A stretch of DNA of 33,555 nucleotides from JABDII01 sp041576235 (GTDB lineage: Bacteria > Gemmatimonadota > Gemmatimonadetes > Gemmatimonadales > GWC2-71-9), in the NCBI GenBank assembly GCA_041576235.1, contig JBFGLJ010000007.1, forward strand, positions 1 to 33,555, written 5' to 3'. Positions 1 through 8,075 of this stretch are shown piece by piece (position 1 is the first letter of the stretch; each line of letters opens with the position of its first letter). Both the position numbers and the translations under genes were made by a program. The notes beneath the pieces were generated by a model, which was not told the DNA's origin, made no database searches, and saw nothing but the letters and a program-made list of their open reading frames with translations.

Positions 1-2
1 GC

Positions 3-989
3 GGCGGCATCATGGCCACAGTCGAAGCCACCCGGGCGCTCAGCGAAGACGCGCTGGTCGAACGGTGTGAGGCCTTCCTCGCCGCCATGCGACGCCTGGG
101 GATCACCACGGTCGAATGCAAGAGCGGGTACGGGCTCTCGACCGATCAGGAACTGAAGCTCCTGCGCGTCTACCGGCGCGTAGCACGCCGACAACCGACG
201 CGGATCGTGTCCACGTTTCTCGGTGCGCACGTCGTGCCACCCGACTACGCCGCCGAGCGGGCGCGCTACGTCGCACTGGTCACGGAGGAGATGATACCGG
301 CGGTAGCGGGGGACGGCCTGGCGGAATTCTGCGACGTGTTCGTCGAGGAGACTGCCTTTACCGTCGATGAAGCCCGCCACATTCTCCAGGCCGGGGCGGC
401 GGTGGGGCTTCGCCCGAAGCTCCATGCCGATCAACTGGGCGCCGGCCGCGGCGCCGAACTCGCTGGTGAGGTGCGCGCCGTGTCCGCGGACCACCTCGAA
501 CACGTGTCGGACGCCGGTCTCGAGGCGATGGCGCAGAAGGACGGAGGGGGGACGGTCGCGGTGGCTCTGCCGCTGGCAACCCTCTACCTGCGCCAGCCGC
601 CCATGCCAGCCCGCCGGGTGATCAGCGCGGGCGTTCCCCTCGCCATCGCCACCGACTTCAACCCGGGCTCCGCGCCAAGCTACGACCTGCACCTGGCCAT
701 GATGTTGGGATGCACGCTGCTCGGGCTCACGCCAGACGAGGTGCTCAAGGCGGCCACGGTCTACGCCGCCCGGGCGGTGGGCCGTGAGGCCGTTACCGGG
801 TCGGTGGAGGCCGGGAAGGCTGCTGACTTTGCGGTGATCGACGCTCCGGACGTCGATCATTGGTTGTATCACTTCCGTCCCGAGACCTGTCTCATGACCG
901 TGGTCGATGGTGAGGTGTGTTGGGAATCGCCGGCGCTGACCCTTGCGCGTTCGGCGGCCACGCCTCCGGCTCCCGCCGGTCCTCCGTGA
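3..989 (+). CDS. hutI: Imidazolonepropionase, 5' end missing
   Basis: Hydrolyses 4-imidazolone-5-propionate to N-formimidoyl-L-glutamate, the third step of histidine degradation, in the cytoplasm. The frame is open from the first bases and reads G-G-I-M-A-T-V-E-A-T-R. This matches the internal family motif GGI-x-(S/A)TV-x-ATR, so the ATG at 12 is internal and about the first quarter of the protein lies outside the window. Amidohydrolase-fold metal and substrate motifs are visible: LHADQLG, SADHLEHVSD and the C-terminal IATDFNPGSAPSY with its conserved Asp. The closing segment (GKAADFAVIDAP) is typical of the superfamily. The next gene follows after 31 nt on the same strand. hutF downstream (5382) uses the product of this enzyme, so the two belong to one pathway although argE and aguAB lie between them. 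Family assignment is secure. Confidence 0.95.
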   Translation, partial: GGIMATVEATRALSEDALVERCEAFLAAMRRLGITTVECKSGYGLSTDQELKLLRVYRRVARRQPTRIVSTFLGAHVVPPDYAAERARYVALVTEEMIPAVAGDGLAEFCDVFVEETAFTVDEARHILQAGAAVGLRPKLHADQLGAGRGAELAGEVRAVSADHLEHVSDAGLEAMAQKDGGGTVAVALPLATLYLRQPPMPARRVISAGVPLAIATDFNPGSAPSYDLHLAMMLGCTLLGLTPDEVLKAATVYAARAVGREAVTGSVEAGKAADFAVIDAPDVDHWLYHFRPETCLMTVVDGEVCWESPALTLARSAATPPAPAGPP

Positions 990-1020
990 CGTTCAGACTC
1001 TTCCCGTTCGTGGCTCGCAC

Positions 1021-2190
1021 ATGCTGACGTGTCAACGAGAGCGATTCTCGCTGCCTTCGGAGCTCCACTACCTCAACTGCGCGTATATGTCGCCGCTCGT
1101 GCGCGCCGTTGAGGAGGCCGGCATTCGGGGCATCCGTCGAAAAAGGGATCCGTCGTCGATCACCCCTGCCGACTTCTTCGAAGAGGGCCAGCGCGCTCGC
1201 GCACTCTTCGCCCGGCTCATCAACGCTCCGGATCCGGCCCGGATCGCCATCATCCCATCGGCCTCGTATGGGATCGCCGTGGCGGCCAGAAACACCCGGC
1301 TCAAGCGGCGGCACAACATCGTCGTTGCCCACGCGCAGTTCCCCTCGAATGTCTACGCCTGGAGGCGCCTCGCGGCGGACAGCGGTGCGGCGCTTCGCAC
1401 GGTCGCACCGCCCGATGGCCCGGACAGGGGTGCCGGGTGGACCGCCCGGTTTTTGGAGTCCATCGACCGCGCAACTCGGGTGGTGGCACTCGGCCCGGTG
1501 CATTGGGCCGACGGGACGCGGTTTGAGGTCGAGGCCATCGCCGCTCGCGCTAGGGAGGTCGGGGCCAGCGTGATCCTCGACGGGACCCAGGCGGTCGGGG
1601 CCCAACCGCTCGACGTCCAGGCCATCCAACCCGACGCCGTGGTGTGCGCGGCCTACAAGTGGCTCCTGGGGCCGTACAGCATCGGCCTGGCCTATTTTGG
1701 CGAGCGATACGACCGCGGCATCCCGCTCGAAGAAACCTGGATCTCTCGCCCCGGAAGCGACGATTTTGGAGGACTGGTCCGCTATCGGGACACGTATCGG
1801 CCAGGCGCCATGCGATACGACGTGGGAGAAGGCAGCAATTTCATCCTGCTCCCCATGGTCAACGCCGCGCTGGAGCAGATCCTCGACTGGGGCGTCACGG
1901 AGATCGCGGCCTATTGCCGGTCGCTCTCCGCTCCCCTCCTCGAGGAGGCCCGCCGCCTCGGCTACGCCGTTGAGGAGGACGCGTGGGTGGCCCCGCATCT
2001 CTTCGGCATTCGCATGCCGGCCGGGGTCTCGCGGGCCGATCTCCAGGCCATGTTGGCGTTGCGGCAGGTGTCGGTCTCGGTCCGCGGCGATGCCATCCGG
2101 GTTTCGCCGCACGTCTACAACGACGCCCGGGACACCGATGCCCTGCTCGAGGTGCTCCGCGATGCTGTCGCGAAAACCGCTACCCTCTAG
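1021..2190 (+). CDS. Class V PLP-dependent aminotransferase (kynureninase/cysteine desulfurase fold)
   Basis: A 389-residue fold-type I PLP enzyme of the aminotransferase class V family. The Schiff-base lysine is about K213 in A-Y-K-W-L-L-G-P, and the pyridine-nitrogen Asp is about D187 in L-D-G-T-Q-A-V-G. The N-terminus (YLNCAYMSPL) is the usual class V opening. I chose ATG 1021 because homology-like sequence begins there; an upstream ATG at 943 would add an Arg/Pro-rich leader overlapping hutI. The real substrate cannot be read from sequence: isopenicillin-epimerase-like, kynureninase-like and desulfurase-like members share these motifs. Position directly after hutI suggests amino-acid catabolism, which is an inference. 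Its TAG stop shares the palindrome CTAG with the stop of the convergent aguA. Confidence 0.85.
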   Translation: MLTCQRERFSLPSELHYLNCAYMSPLVRAVEEAGIRGIRRKRDPSSITPADFFEEGQRARALFARLINAPDPARIAIIPSASYGIAVAARNTRLKRRHNIVVAHAQFPSNVYAWRRLAADSGAALRTVAPPDGPDRGAGWTARFLESIDRATRVVALGPVHWADGTRFEVEAIAARAREVGASVILDGTQAVGAQPLDVQAIQPDAVVCAAYKWLLGPYSIGLAYFGERYDRGIPLEETWISRPGSDDFGGLVRYRDTYRPGAMRYDVGEGSNFILLPMVNAALEQILDWGVTEIAAYCRSLSAPLLEEARRLGYAVEEDAWVAPHLFGIRMPAGVSRADLQAMLALRQVSVSVRGDAIRVSPHVYNDARDTDALLEVLRDAVAKTATL

Positions 2191-3245
2191 CCACGCGTCG
2201 GGGCCGGCCATTGCTGGGTCAGGCAATGGCAGCTTCCTAGTCCCCACACCAGATCGGTGCTCGGGATCAAGGCGATGCGGTGGGAGGGAAAGAGCGGTTG
2301 GAGCACGGCGCTGGCTTCGGCATCGCGGTGTGGGTCGTATGACGGGAGAAGGATCACCCCATTCGCGATGTAGAAATTGGCGTAACTGGCCGGCAGCCGT
2401 TCTTCCTGATACCAGAGCGGAGGCGGCATGGGCAAAGGAACGACACGGAGGGGCCGGCCGTCCTGATCGCGCATCGCCTGGAGCCGGCGGAGGTTGTCGC
2501 GCAGGGGCTCGAAGTTCTCGTCCAAGGGATCGTCTTCCACTGCGGCGACAACCGTTGACCGGTCCACGAACCGCGCGATATCGTCGACATGACCGTCGGT
2601 GTCGTCACCGACGATCCCATCCCCCAGCCACAGGATGGTGCTGACGCCCAGAAACTCCCGCAGCGTGCGTTCGATCGTGTCTCGGGACTTCTCGGGATTG
2701 CGATTCGGGTTGAGGAGACACGCTTCGGTGGTGAGGAGGGTGCCGGCCCCATTCACATCGATCGAGCCGCCCTCGAGCACCATGTCGGCATGAAAGACCG
2801 GCAGACGGCATGCCTCGGCGATGCGCTCTGGAATGGCGTCATCGAGATCGAACGGCGGATACTTGCCGCCCCAGGAATTGTACCGCCAGTCGGTGATGGC
2901 CTGTTCGGGACCCCGTGGGCCCTCGCGCGCGATGAAGATCGGACCGTAGTCTCTGCACCAGGCATCGTTGGTTGGATGATGATGGAAATGCACTCGATCC
3001 AGGGGGACCTGGGCCTCCAGAAGTGCGCCTCGCGCTTGAGACTCCATGTCCGTTCCGTTGACGTTGAGATGCACCTCCTCATGGGGAGCCAGCGCCCGAA
3101 CCATCGCGGTGAACGCGTTGGGGATGCGCTCGAACTTCCCCGGCCAGGACGATTCGCGGTGGGGCCAGCTCAGCCAGGTACCCCGGTGCGGGGCCCATTC
3201 CGGGGGCATGCCGAAGCCGAGGGCAGCCGGCGGGTGGCGGCTCAA
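2187..3245 (-). CDS. aguA: Agmatine deiminase
   Basis: Converts agmatine to N-carbamoylputrescine plus ammonia; a 352-residue member of the peptidyl-arginine deiminase-like (PPAD) superfamily. The N-terminus has the family pattern M-P-P-E-W-x-P-H-x-x-T-W-L-S-W-P. The middle carries D-x-W-x-R-D-(Y) and E-G-G-S-I-D-V-N-G, and the end carries the catalytic cysteine (about C341) in C-H-C-L-T-Q-Q. The start is TTG (3245-3243), overlapping the TGA stop of aguB as TTGA, so translational coupling is likely. An internal ATG at residue 13 is an alternative start but would trim the usual N-terminus. Together with aguB it makes a two-step agmatine-to-putrescine route. Confidence 0.93.
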   Translation of the reverse strand: MSRHPPAALGFGMPPEWAPHRGTWLSWPHRESSWPGKFERIPNAFTAMVRALAPHEEVHLNVNGTDMESQARGALLEAQVPLDRVHFHHHPTNDAWCRDYGPIFIAREGPRGPEQAITDWRYNSWGGKYPPFDLDDAIPERIAEACRLPVFHADMVLEGGSIDVNGAGTLLTTEACLLNPNRNPEKSRDTIERTLREFLGVSTILWLGDGIVGDDTDGHVDDIARFVDRSTVVAAVEDDPLDENFEPLRDNLRRLQAMRDQDGRPLRVVPLPMPPPLWYQEERLPASYANFYIANGVILLPSYDPHRDAEASAVLQPLFPSHRIALIPSTDLVWGLGSCHCLTQQWPAPTRG

Positions 3246-4141
3246 TCGATATAACGCTTGGTGAGGTCGTGGTAGGCGTCGATCCGTCGGTCACGGAGGA
3301 ACGGCCAGTGGGTGCGTGCCGTCTCGACGGCTTGAAGGTCGCAGGGCACGATGAGCACGGTCTCGGCTTGGCTGGCGCGCTCGAGAACATTCCCATAAGG
3401 GTCGGCGACGAAACTCCCGCCCCAGAATTCGATTCCTCCTCCCTCTCCCCCCGCTCCGTCGGCCGGGCCTTCATATCCCGTTCGATTCACCGCGGCGACG
3501 AAGACGCCGTTGGCGATGGCATGCGAGCGTTGGATGGTTTCCCACGCCGACTGTTGGGCGGTGCCGTATTCGTCCTTTTCCGCCGGGAGCCAGCCGATGG
3601 CGGTCGGGTAGAAGAGAACTTTTGCCCCGCTCAAGGCGGTGAGCCGTGCGCCTTCCGGGTACCATTGATCCCAGCAGACGAGCACCCCGATCCGTCCGTA
3701 GCGCGTATCCCAGCTGCGAAAGCCGAGGTCGCCGGGTGTGAAATAGAACTTCTCGTAGTAGTTGGGATCGTCGGGGATGTGCATCTTCCGATAGAGCCCG
3801 AGCAGACTGCCATCGGCGTCGATGATGGCCGCGGTGTTGTGATAGATCCCTTCGGCCCGGCGTTCGAAGAGGGAGGCTACGATCACGACGCCGAGTTCAG
3901 CGGCGAGGTGTGTCAAGACGCGGGTCGATGGCCCCGGGACGGGTTCGGCAAGCGCGAAGTGACGGTGGTCCTCGGTCTGGCAGAAGTACTGCGATCGGAA
4001 CAACTCCTGCAGACACACGATCTCGGCGCCGCCCTCGGCGGCACGACGAATATGTGCGACGGCGGTGTCCAGATTGCGATCCGCATCCGGGAGGGCGGAC
4101 ATCTGGATCAGGCCGAGCGTCACAGTGTCGTGGCGAGACAT
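3242..4141 (-). CDS. aguB: N-carbamoylputrescine amidase
   Basis: Hydrolyses N-carbamoylputrescine to putrescine, CO2 and ammonia; 299 residues, normal length for this nitrilase-superfamily branch. The catalytic triad is visible: E46 in C-L-Q-E-L-F, K119 in L-Y-R-K-M-H-I-P-D-D and C156 in V-L-V-C-W-D-Q-W-Y-P-E. The stretch Q-Y-F-C-Q-T-E-D and the P-N-Y-Y-E-K-F-Y-F loop are characteristic of AguB rather than of other carbon-nitrogen hydrolases. First gene of the aguBA pair, divergent from argE with 65 nt between starts. No properly spaced Shine-Dalgarno is seen; instead a TATACT lies 8 nt before the ATG (see regulatory entry). ArgE upstream feeds ornithine/arginine metabolism, so the local theme is arginine-derived amines. 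Confidence 0.95.
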   Translation of the reverse strand: MSRHDTVTLGLIQMSALPDADRNLDTAVAHIRRAAEGGAEIVCLQELFRSQYFCQTEDHRHFALAEPVPGPSTRVLTHLAAELGVVIVASLFERRAEGIYHNTAAIIDADGSLLGLYRKMHIPDDPNYYEKFYFTPGDLGFRSWDTRYGRIGVLVCWDQWYPEGARLTALSGAKVLFYPTAIGWLPAEKDEYGTAQQSAWETIQRSHAIANGVFVAAVNRTGYEGPADGAGGEGGGIEFWGGSFVADPYGNVLERASQAETVLIVPCDLQAVETARTHWPFLRDRRIDAYHDLTKRYID

Positions 4142-4149
4142 GGCGGGAA

Positions 4150-4155
4150 AGTATA
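4150..4155 (-). promoter_or_regulatory. -10-like TATACT 8 nt upstream of aguB ATG
   Basis: On the minus strand TATACT is followed by 8 nt and then the aguB ATG (4141-4139). If it is a -10 element, transcription would begin at or within a base or two of the start codon, giving a leaderless mRNA. No convincing -35 is seen at 16-18 nt; GCGACA at 15 nt is the best match. A GGAGG lies upstream of the hexamer, too far from the ATG (13 nt) to be a normal ribosome site. Confidence 0.4.
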
Positions 4156-4206
4156 ACCTCCGCCGCCCCTTGTCGCATCGGTCATCTGCGTACAGACTTA
4201 CGCGTC

Positions 4207-5367
4207 ATGCACCTCTTGAACGATGCCCAGCTCCTCGCCCGTCTGGTGGGGTTCGACACGACCAGTCGGAACAGCAACCTCGCCCTAGCCGAATTCATCT
4301 GTGACTACCTGGATCAGCCGGGCATCCGGATCGTCCGGAACCCGTCTCCCGACGGAGAGAAGACCAACCTCGTGGCCACCGTCGGGCCGGAGGTCGATCC
4401 CGATCGGCGGGACGGCCTCATCCTGTCCGGCCACATGGATGTCGTTCCGGCCGATCCCACGCAGTGGGACTCCGATCCCTTTCGCGTGGTCGAGCGAGGC
4501 GAAGCCTACATCGGTCGTGGGACGTGTGACATGAAGGGGTTCCTCGCGCTTGCGATCAACCGGGCGGCTCAGCTCGGAAAGGCCGCGCTCAGGGCGCCTC
4601 TCGTGTTACTGCTCACCTACGACGAGGAAGTTGGCACGGTGGGCGCCAAGCATTTCGTGCAGACCTGGCCCAACCGGGCCCAGTTGCCACGGTGCGCCAT
4701 CATCGGCGAGCCCACGTCGCTCCAGCCGGTGCGGATCCATAAGGGACACCTCAAGTTCCGGCTGGGGTTCCGCGGGACCAGCGCCCACAGCGGCTACCCC
4801 CACCTCGGCGTCAACGCCATCGAGCCGGCCGCCAAGGCCATCGGCGCACTGGCAGCCCTCAGGGACCAATGGCACCAGGAACGGCCCGAGGGAGGACGGC
4901 CGTTCGCCGAGGTCCCGCATCTCACCCTGAACGTGGCACAAGTGCGCGGTGGCACGGCCGTCAACGTCGTCCCTGATGCCTGCCGCGTCGACCTGGGCGT
5001 CCGCACCCTGCCGCGCATTCAGGTCGCAGAGATTCAGACGCGGCTGGCCCAGGTGCTGGAGGAGGCGCTCGAGGGGCATCCCGTCGACCTCGAATTGACC
5101 GGCGAGAGCCCAGCGCTCGAGACGCCGCAGGAGGCGGATCTCTACCAAGCCCTGTGCCAGGAGGTCGGCCGCCCCACCTCCGAGAGTGTGTCCTACGCCA
5201 CCGACGCCGGGTGGCTGCAGCACGCCGGGCTCGAGTGTGTGGTGTTCGGGCCGGGGTCCATTACCGTGGCACACAAGCCCAACGAATCCCTCCCGATGCG
5301 CGATTTCATCGCGGCGTCCGGCATGCTCGACACACTCGTCCGTCGCTTCTGCCGCGTCGTCCACTGA
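4207..5367 (+). CDS. argE: Acetylornithine deacetylase (M20 family)
   Basis: Likely removes acetate from N-acetyl-L-ornithine to give ornithine. 386 residues, the usual ArgE length. Di-zinc M20 motifs are all present: H76 and D78 in S-G-H-M-D-V-V-P, D108 in R-G-T-C-D-M-K-G, catalytic E140 and E141 in Y-D-E-E-V-G-T-V-G-A, and E-P-T-S before the dimerisation domain. ATG 4207 is chosen because the long upstream extension of the frame is antisense to aguB. hutF follows after a 14-nt gap, so the two are probably co-transcribed. Related M20 enzymes (succinyl-diaminopimelate desuccinylase, other acylases) share these residues, so substrate is a family-level call supported by the ornithine/agmatine context. 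Confidence 0.85.
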   Translation: MHLLNDAQLLARLVGFDTTSRNSNLALAEFICDYLDQPGIRIVRNPSPDGEKTNLVATVGPEVDPDRRDGLILSGHMDVVPADPTQWDSDPFRVVERGEAYIGRGTCDMKGFLALAINRAAQLGKAALRAPLVLLLTYDEEVGTVGAKHFVQTWPNRAQLPRCAIIGEPTSLQPVRIHKGHLKFRLGFRGTSAHSGYPHLGVNAIEPAAKAIGALAALRDQWHQERPEGGRPFAEVPHLTLNVAQVRGGTAVNVVPDACRVDLGVRTLPRIQVAEIQTRLAQVLEEALEGHPVDLELTGESPALETPQEADLYQALCQEVGRPTSESVSYATDAGWLQHAGLECVVFGPGSITVAHKPNESLPMRDFIAASGMLDTLVRRFCRVVH

Positions 5368-5381
5368 GCCCCCCCTCGCGC

Positions 5382-6713
5382 GTGCCCTCGCCGACCATCA
5401 TCGAGGCCGATTGGACCTGGACGGGACAACGGTTCGAACCTGGGGTTCAGATCGTCATCGATCCCGACGGGAGGATCAAGGAGACCGGTCCCCTGGGGCA
5501 CACCGCCACCCAGCGCTTCTCGAACCGCGCGCTCGTCCCTGGCTTGATCAATGCCCACTCCCATGCGTTCCAGCGCGGGCTCAGGGGACGCACGGAACGG
5601 TTCGCCGCCACGGGTGCGAAGACGGCAGGGACCCGCACCCAGGCCACCTTCTGGAATTGGCGTGACACGATGTATGAGCTGGTCGAGGCACTGGACGAGA
5701 CACGGCTGCACGACCTCTCGGTGCAAGCCTTCACCGAAATGCGCGACGCCGGCATCACGACGGTAGGCGAGTTTCACTATGTCCATCATGCTGGCCCGGA
5801 TGAGGACTACGCCATGGACCGGGTCGTGCTCGAGGCCGCGCGCGCGGCGGGCATCCGCCTGGTGCTGCTCGAGGCCTACTATCGGGCCGGGGGAATTGGG
5901 CAGACACTCGAGAACCCGCAGGCACGGTTCCGCACCACGTCCCTCGAATCATACTGGCACAACATCGATCAGGTGAACGGAGACCTCGACCCTGCTCGGG
6001 AACAGCTGGGTGTGGTGGCGCACAGCGTGCGAGCCGTGCCCCTGGAAGAGATCGTCGAGCTGCACAGCGAGGCCAGCAACCGCTCGATGGTGTTCCACAT
6101 GCACGTGGAGGAGCAACCCGAGGAAATCGGGGCGGCGCTCGAGGCGTACGGGCACCGGCCTCTGGCCCTGCTCACCGAGCGCCTCGGCAATCTGGGCAAC
6201 ATGACCGCCGTTCACGGCACCCATTCCACGCCCGAGGATCTCGACCGGTTTCTCGACCGAGGAGGCCGGCTCTGTGTCTGTCCCCTCACGGAAGCCAACC
6301 TGGGAGATGGCATCCCGATTCTGGATGGGGTCGATGCGAACCGCCTGTGTCTCGGAACCGACTCCAATGCCAGGATCAGTCTGATTGAGGAGGCGAGATG
6401 GCTCGAGTACGGCCAGCGGCTGCGGCGCCAGATCCGCGGTGCGGTCGTTTCCCCGCGGGGATATACAGCCGAGGCCTTGCTCAGCTGTGCCACGGTAGGC
6501 GGCGCCCGCGCCCTCGGCGTCGACGCCGGCAGGATCGCCGCCGGCGCCTGGGCGGATTTCTGCCTCCTCGATCTCGAGGCGCCCGCCCTCGCCGGTTGGG
6601 AGCCGGACACCCTGCTCGACGCCCTGATCGTCGGTGGCGGCAACGCGGTGGTGCGGGCGACCGCGGTCGGCGGACGGTGGCGGAAGACCGGGGAGGGAGC
6701 CGGCGGTGCCTAG
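5382..6713 (+). CDS. hutF: Formimidoylglutamate deiminase
   Basis: Converts N-formimidoyl-L-glutamate to N-formyl-L-glutamate and ammonia, the entry to the five-step histidine pathway. 443 residues from GTG 5382, which gives the expected start of the family, I-E-A-D-W-T-W-T-G. Longer readings would overlap argE heavily. Amidohydrolase ligands are visible: H59 and H61 in N-A-H-S-H-A-F-Q-R-G, the His pair in F-H-M-H-V-E-E-Q, V-H-G-T-H-S-T, and the Asp in L-G-T-D-S-N-A-R-I-S. No strong Shine-Dalgarno precedes the GTG, so reinitiation after argE is possible. The pathway then needs N-formylglutamate deformylase. A member of that family lies at 17098-17895, but in a different gene cluster. Confidence 0.93.
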   Translation: MPSPTIIEADWTWTGQRFEPGVQIVIDPDGRIKETGPLGHTATQRFSNRALVPGLINAHSHAFQRGLRGRTERFAATGAKTAGTRTQATFWNWRDTMYELVEALDETRLHDLSVQAFTEMRDAGITTVGEFHYVHHAGPDEDYAMDRVVLEAARAAGIRLVLLEAYYRAGGIGQTLENPQARFRTTSLESYWHNIDQVNGDLDPAREQLGVVAHSVRAVPLEEIVELHSEASNRSMVFHMHVEEQPEEIGAALEAYGHRPLALLTERLGNLGNMTAVHGTHSTPEDLDRFLDRGGRLCVCPLTEANLGDGIPILDGVDANRLCLGTDSNARISLIEEARWLEYGQRLRRQIRGAVVSPRGYTAEALLSCATVGGARALGVDAGRIAAGAWADFCLLDLEAPALAGWEPDTLLDALIVGGGNAVVRATAVGGRWRKTGEGAGGA

Positions 6714-6735
6714 CCGCGAGAAAGGCGAGCGACTG

Positions 6736-7833
6736 ATGGCGCAGCAATTCGCGCGGCGATGCCTCCTCGCACTCGGGGGGACGCTCGGCGTGGCGGCATG
6801 GGCGTCGCCGCTCGCTGGCCAACGGCTCAGCTGGCACAACACATTCACCTTTTACGGTGACAACACCGAGTTCTTCACCCCGTTTCGCGTGGGCGAGACA
6901 TTGCTCGGCGCGCAGGTCGAGAGCATGCTTCGGTTCAAGACGAGCAAGCGCACCGCGGTGATCGCCGGGGTCTTCGGCGATCAGCGGAGCGGAAGCGACG
7001 AGTTTCTCGGTACGGTCAAGCCGATTCTCGCGTTTCGCTATCGGACCGACCACTCCCTGGGCGTGGCCGGCACACTCCACACCGAGGAGCGGCACGGGCT
7101 CCTCGAGCCGCTGGCCGTGACCACGCTCGAAATCACTCGGCCGGTGGAGTACGGGCTCCAATGGATCGAGCGGCGGGGCGACGTCGAGGCCGAAGTGTTC
7201 ATCAATTGGCAGGTGCTCAACACAAGCGCGAGCCGAGAGATCTTCGACTACGGTCTTCTGCTCCGGGTGCGGCCCTGGCCCTTCCTCTCTCTGGAGTACC
7301 AGGGGCGCGGGATTCATCGGGGCGGACAGCTCTTCTCCGCTGGCCAGCCGGTGGCGAACAATTACGCAGGCGGACCCGGCGTGCGCCTCACCGGGGAACT
7401 CACGCGGGTGGGTCGAGGTGGCCTAGCGCTGTTTCGTCTCTGGAGCAACGGCATCTTCGACGATGCTGTGCCCTCGGGCCGGCCCGACCGCGGCCGCGGG
7501 ACCTATCTTCGAGCCTTCGTGGAGCCCACGCCTTTCGGGGGTGAATTCTTCACGATCCTGTGGTGGGGACGAGACTTCGTCTCGGAAGAGGGAGACAATA
7601 ACTACAACTCTGTGGGGGCCGATCCCACGTTCTTCCGGTCGAAGCGGCGATACACGGAGATCGGCTACCTGCGCCGGATGACCATTGACAAGAGAGTCCA
7701 GGTCCGGGTGGAGGCACGGCTCCACAGGATCGATGACGACGAGAGTGTGGCCATCTCCGGGACCGACTGGGAATACTCGTACCGCATCATGATCACGGCC
7801 CCCTTTGAGATCCCGATTCTGTCGGAAAAGTGA
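6736..7833 (+). CDS. Exported outer-membrane beta-barrel-like protein, function unknown
   Basis: 365 residues. The N-terminus (M-A-Q-Q-F-A-R-R, then a run of Leu/Ala/Gly ending near P-L-A-G-Q) is a Sec signal peptide with cleavage around residue 28. The rest is rich in alternating aromatic/hydrophobic and polar stretches typical of transmembrane beta strands, for example the segments ending in R-W-Y-type girdles and the run F-F-T-I-L-W-W-G-R. Conserved-looking Asn/Tyr-rich loops occur near residue 290. ATG 6736 is preceded by AAAGG about 10 nt upstream and lies 22 nt after the hutF stop. I do not recognise the family and assign no substrate. A porin-like or structural outer-membrane role is the simplest reading; it may or may not serve the adjacent catabolic genes. 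Confidence 0.65.
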   Translation: MAQQFARRCLLALGGTLGVAAWASPLAGQRLSWHNTFTFYGDNTEFFTPFRVGETLLGAQVESMLRFKTSKRTAVIAGVFGDQRSGSDEFLGTVKPILAFRYRTDHSLGVAGTLHTEERHGLLEPLAVTTLEITRPVEYGLQWIERRGDVEAEVFINWQVLNTSASREIFDYGLLLRVRPWPFLSLEYQGRGIHRGGQLFSAGQPVANNYAGGPGVRLTGELTRVGRGGLALFRLWSNGIFDDAVPSGRPDRGRGTYLRAFVEPTPFGGEFFTILWWGRDFVSEEGDNNYNSVGADPTFFRSKRRYTEIGYLRRMTIDKRVQVRVEARLHRIDDDESVAISGTDWEYSYRIMITAPFEIPILSEK

Positions 7834-8017
7834 AACTCACGGCGTCCAGAGTTGCGTGGAAGCCTGCACCTCATCTTTCGTGTCGGACGACCTCATGACC
7901 ATTCCGCCCCTGCTCCTGGCTTTGGCCTAGGACCCAGCTCAGGCCCCGACAATTGGGTCCGTTGAGATTCTTCTGGCGCAGGTGGCCCCCTAGTCGACCG
8001 ATGGCCCGAAAGCGATG

Positions 8018-8050
8018 ACCCCCCCACCCGCAGACGGCGGGTGGGGGGGT
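8018..8050 (-). terminator. Perfect 14-bp GC-rich hairpin after the coiled-coil gene
   Basis: ACCCCCCCACCCGC (8018-8031) pairs perfectly with 8037-8050 around a 5-nt loop. It lies 25 nt beyond the stop of the minus-strand gene at 8076 and about 185 nt beyond the plus-strand gene ending at 7833, so it can serve either. There is no good T-run on either side (minus strand continues CATCGCTTTC). The remaining sequence of 7834-8017 shows no gene. Confidence 0.6.
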
Positions 8051-8075
8051 CGGTTGGGCGTCGCGAGGACGTCGC

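Noticed and set aside
943..1020. N-terminal extension of the aminotransferase from ATG 943
   Set aside because: Arg/Pro-rich sequence overlapping hutI's end; family sequence begins at 1021.
892..2247. Long minus-strand open frame (about 450 codons) antisense to the aminotransferase
   Set aside because: High-GC shadow frame with no family motifs; the plus-strand frame encodes a clear PLP enzyme.
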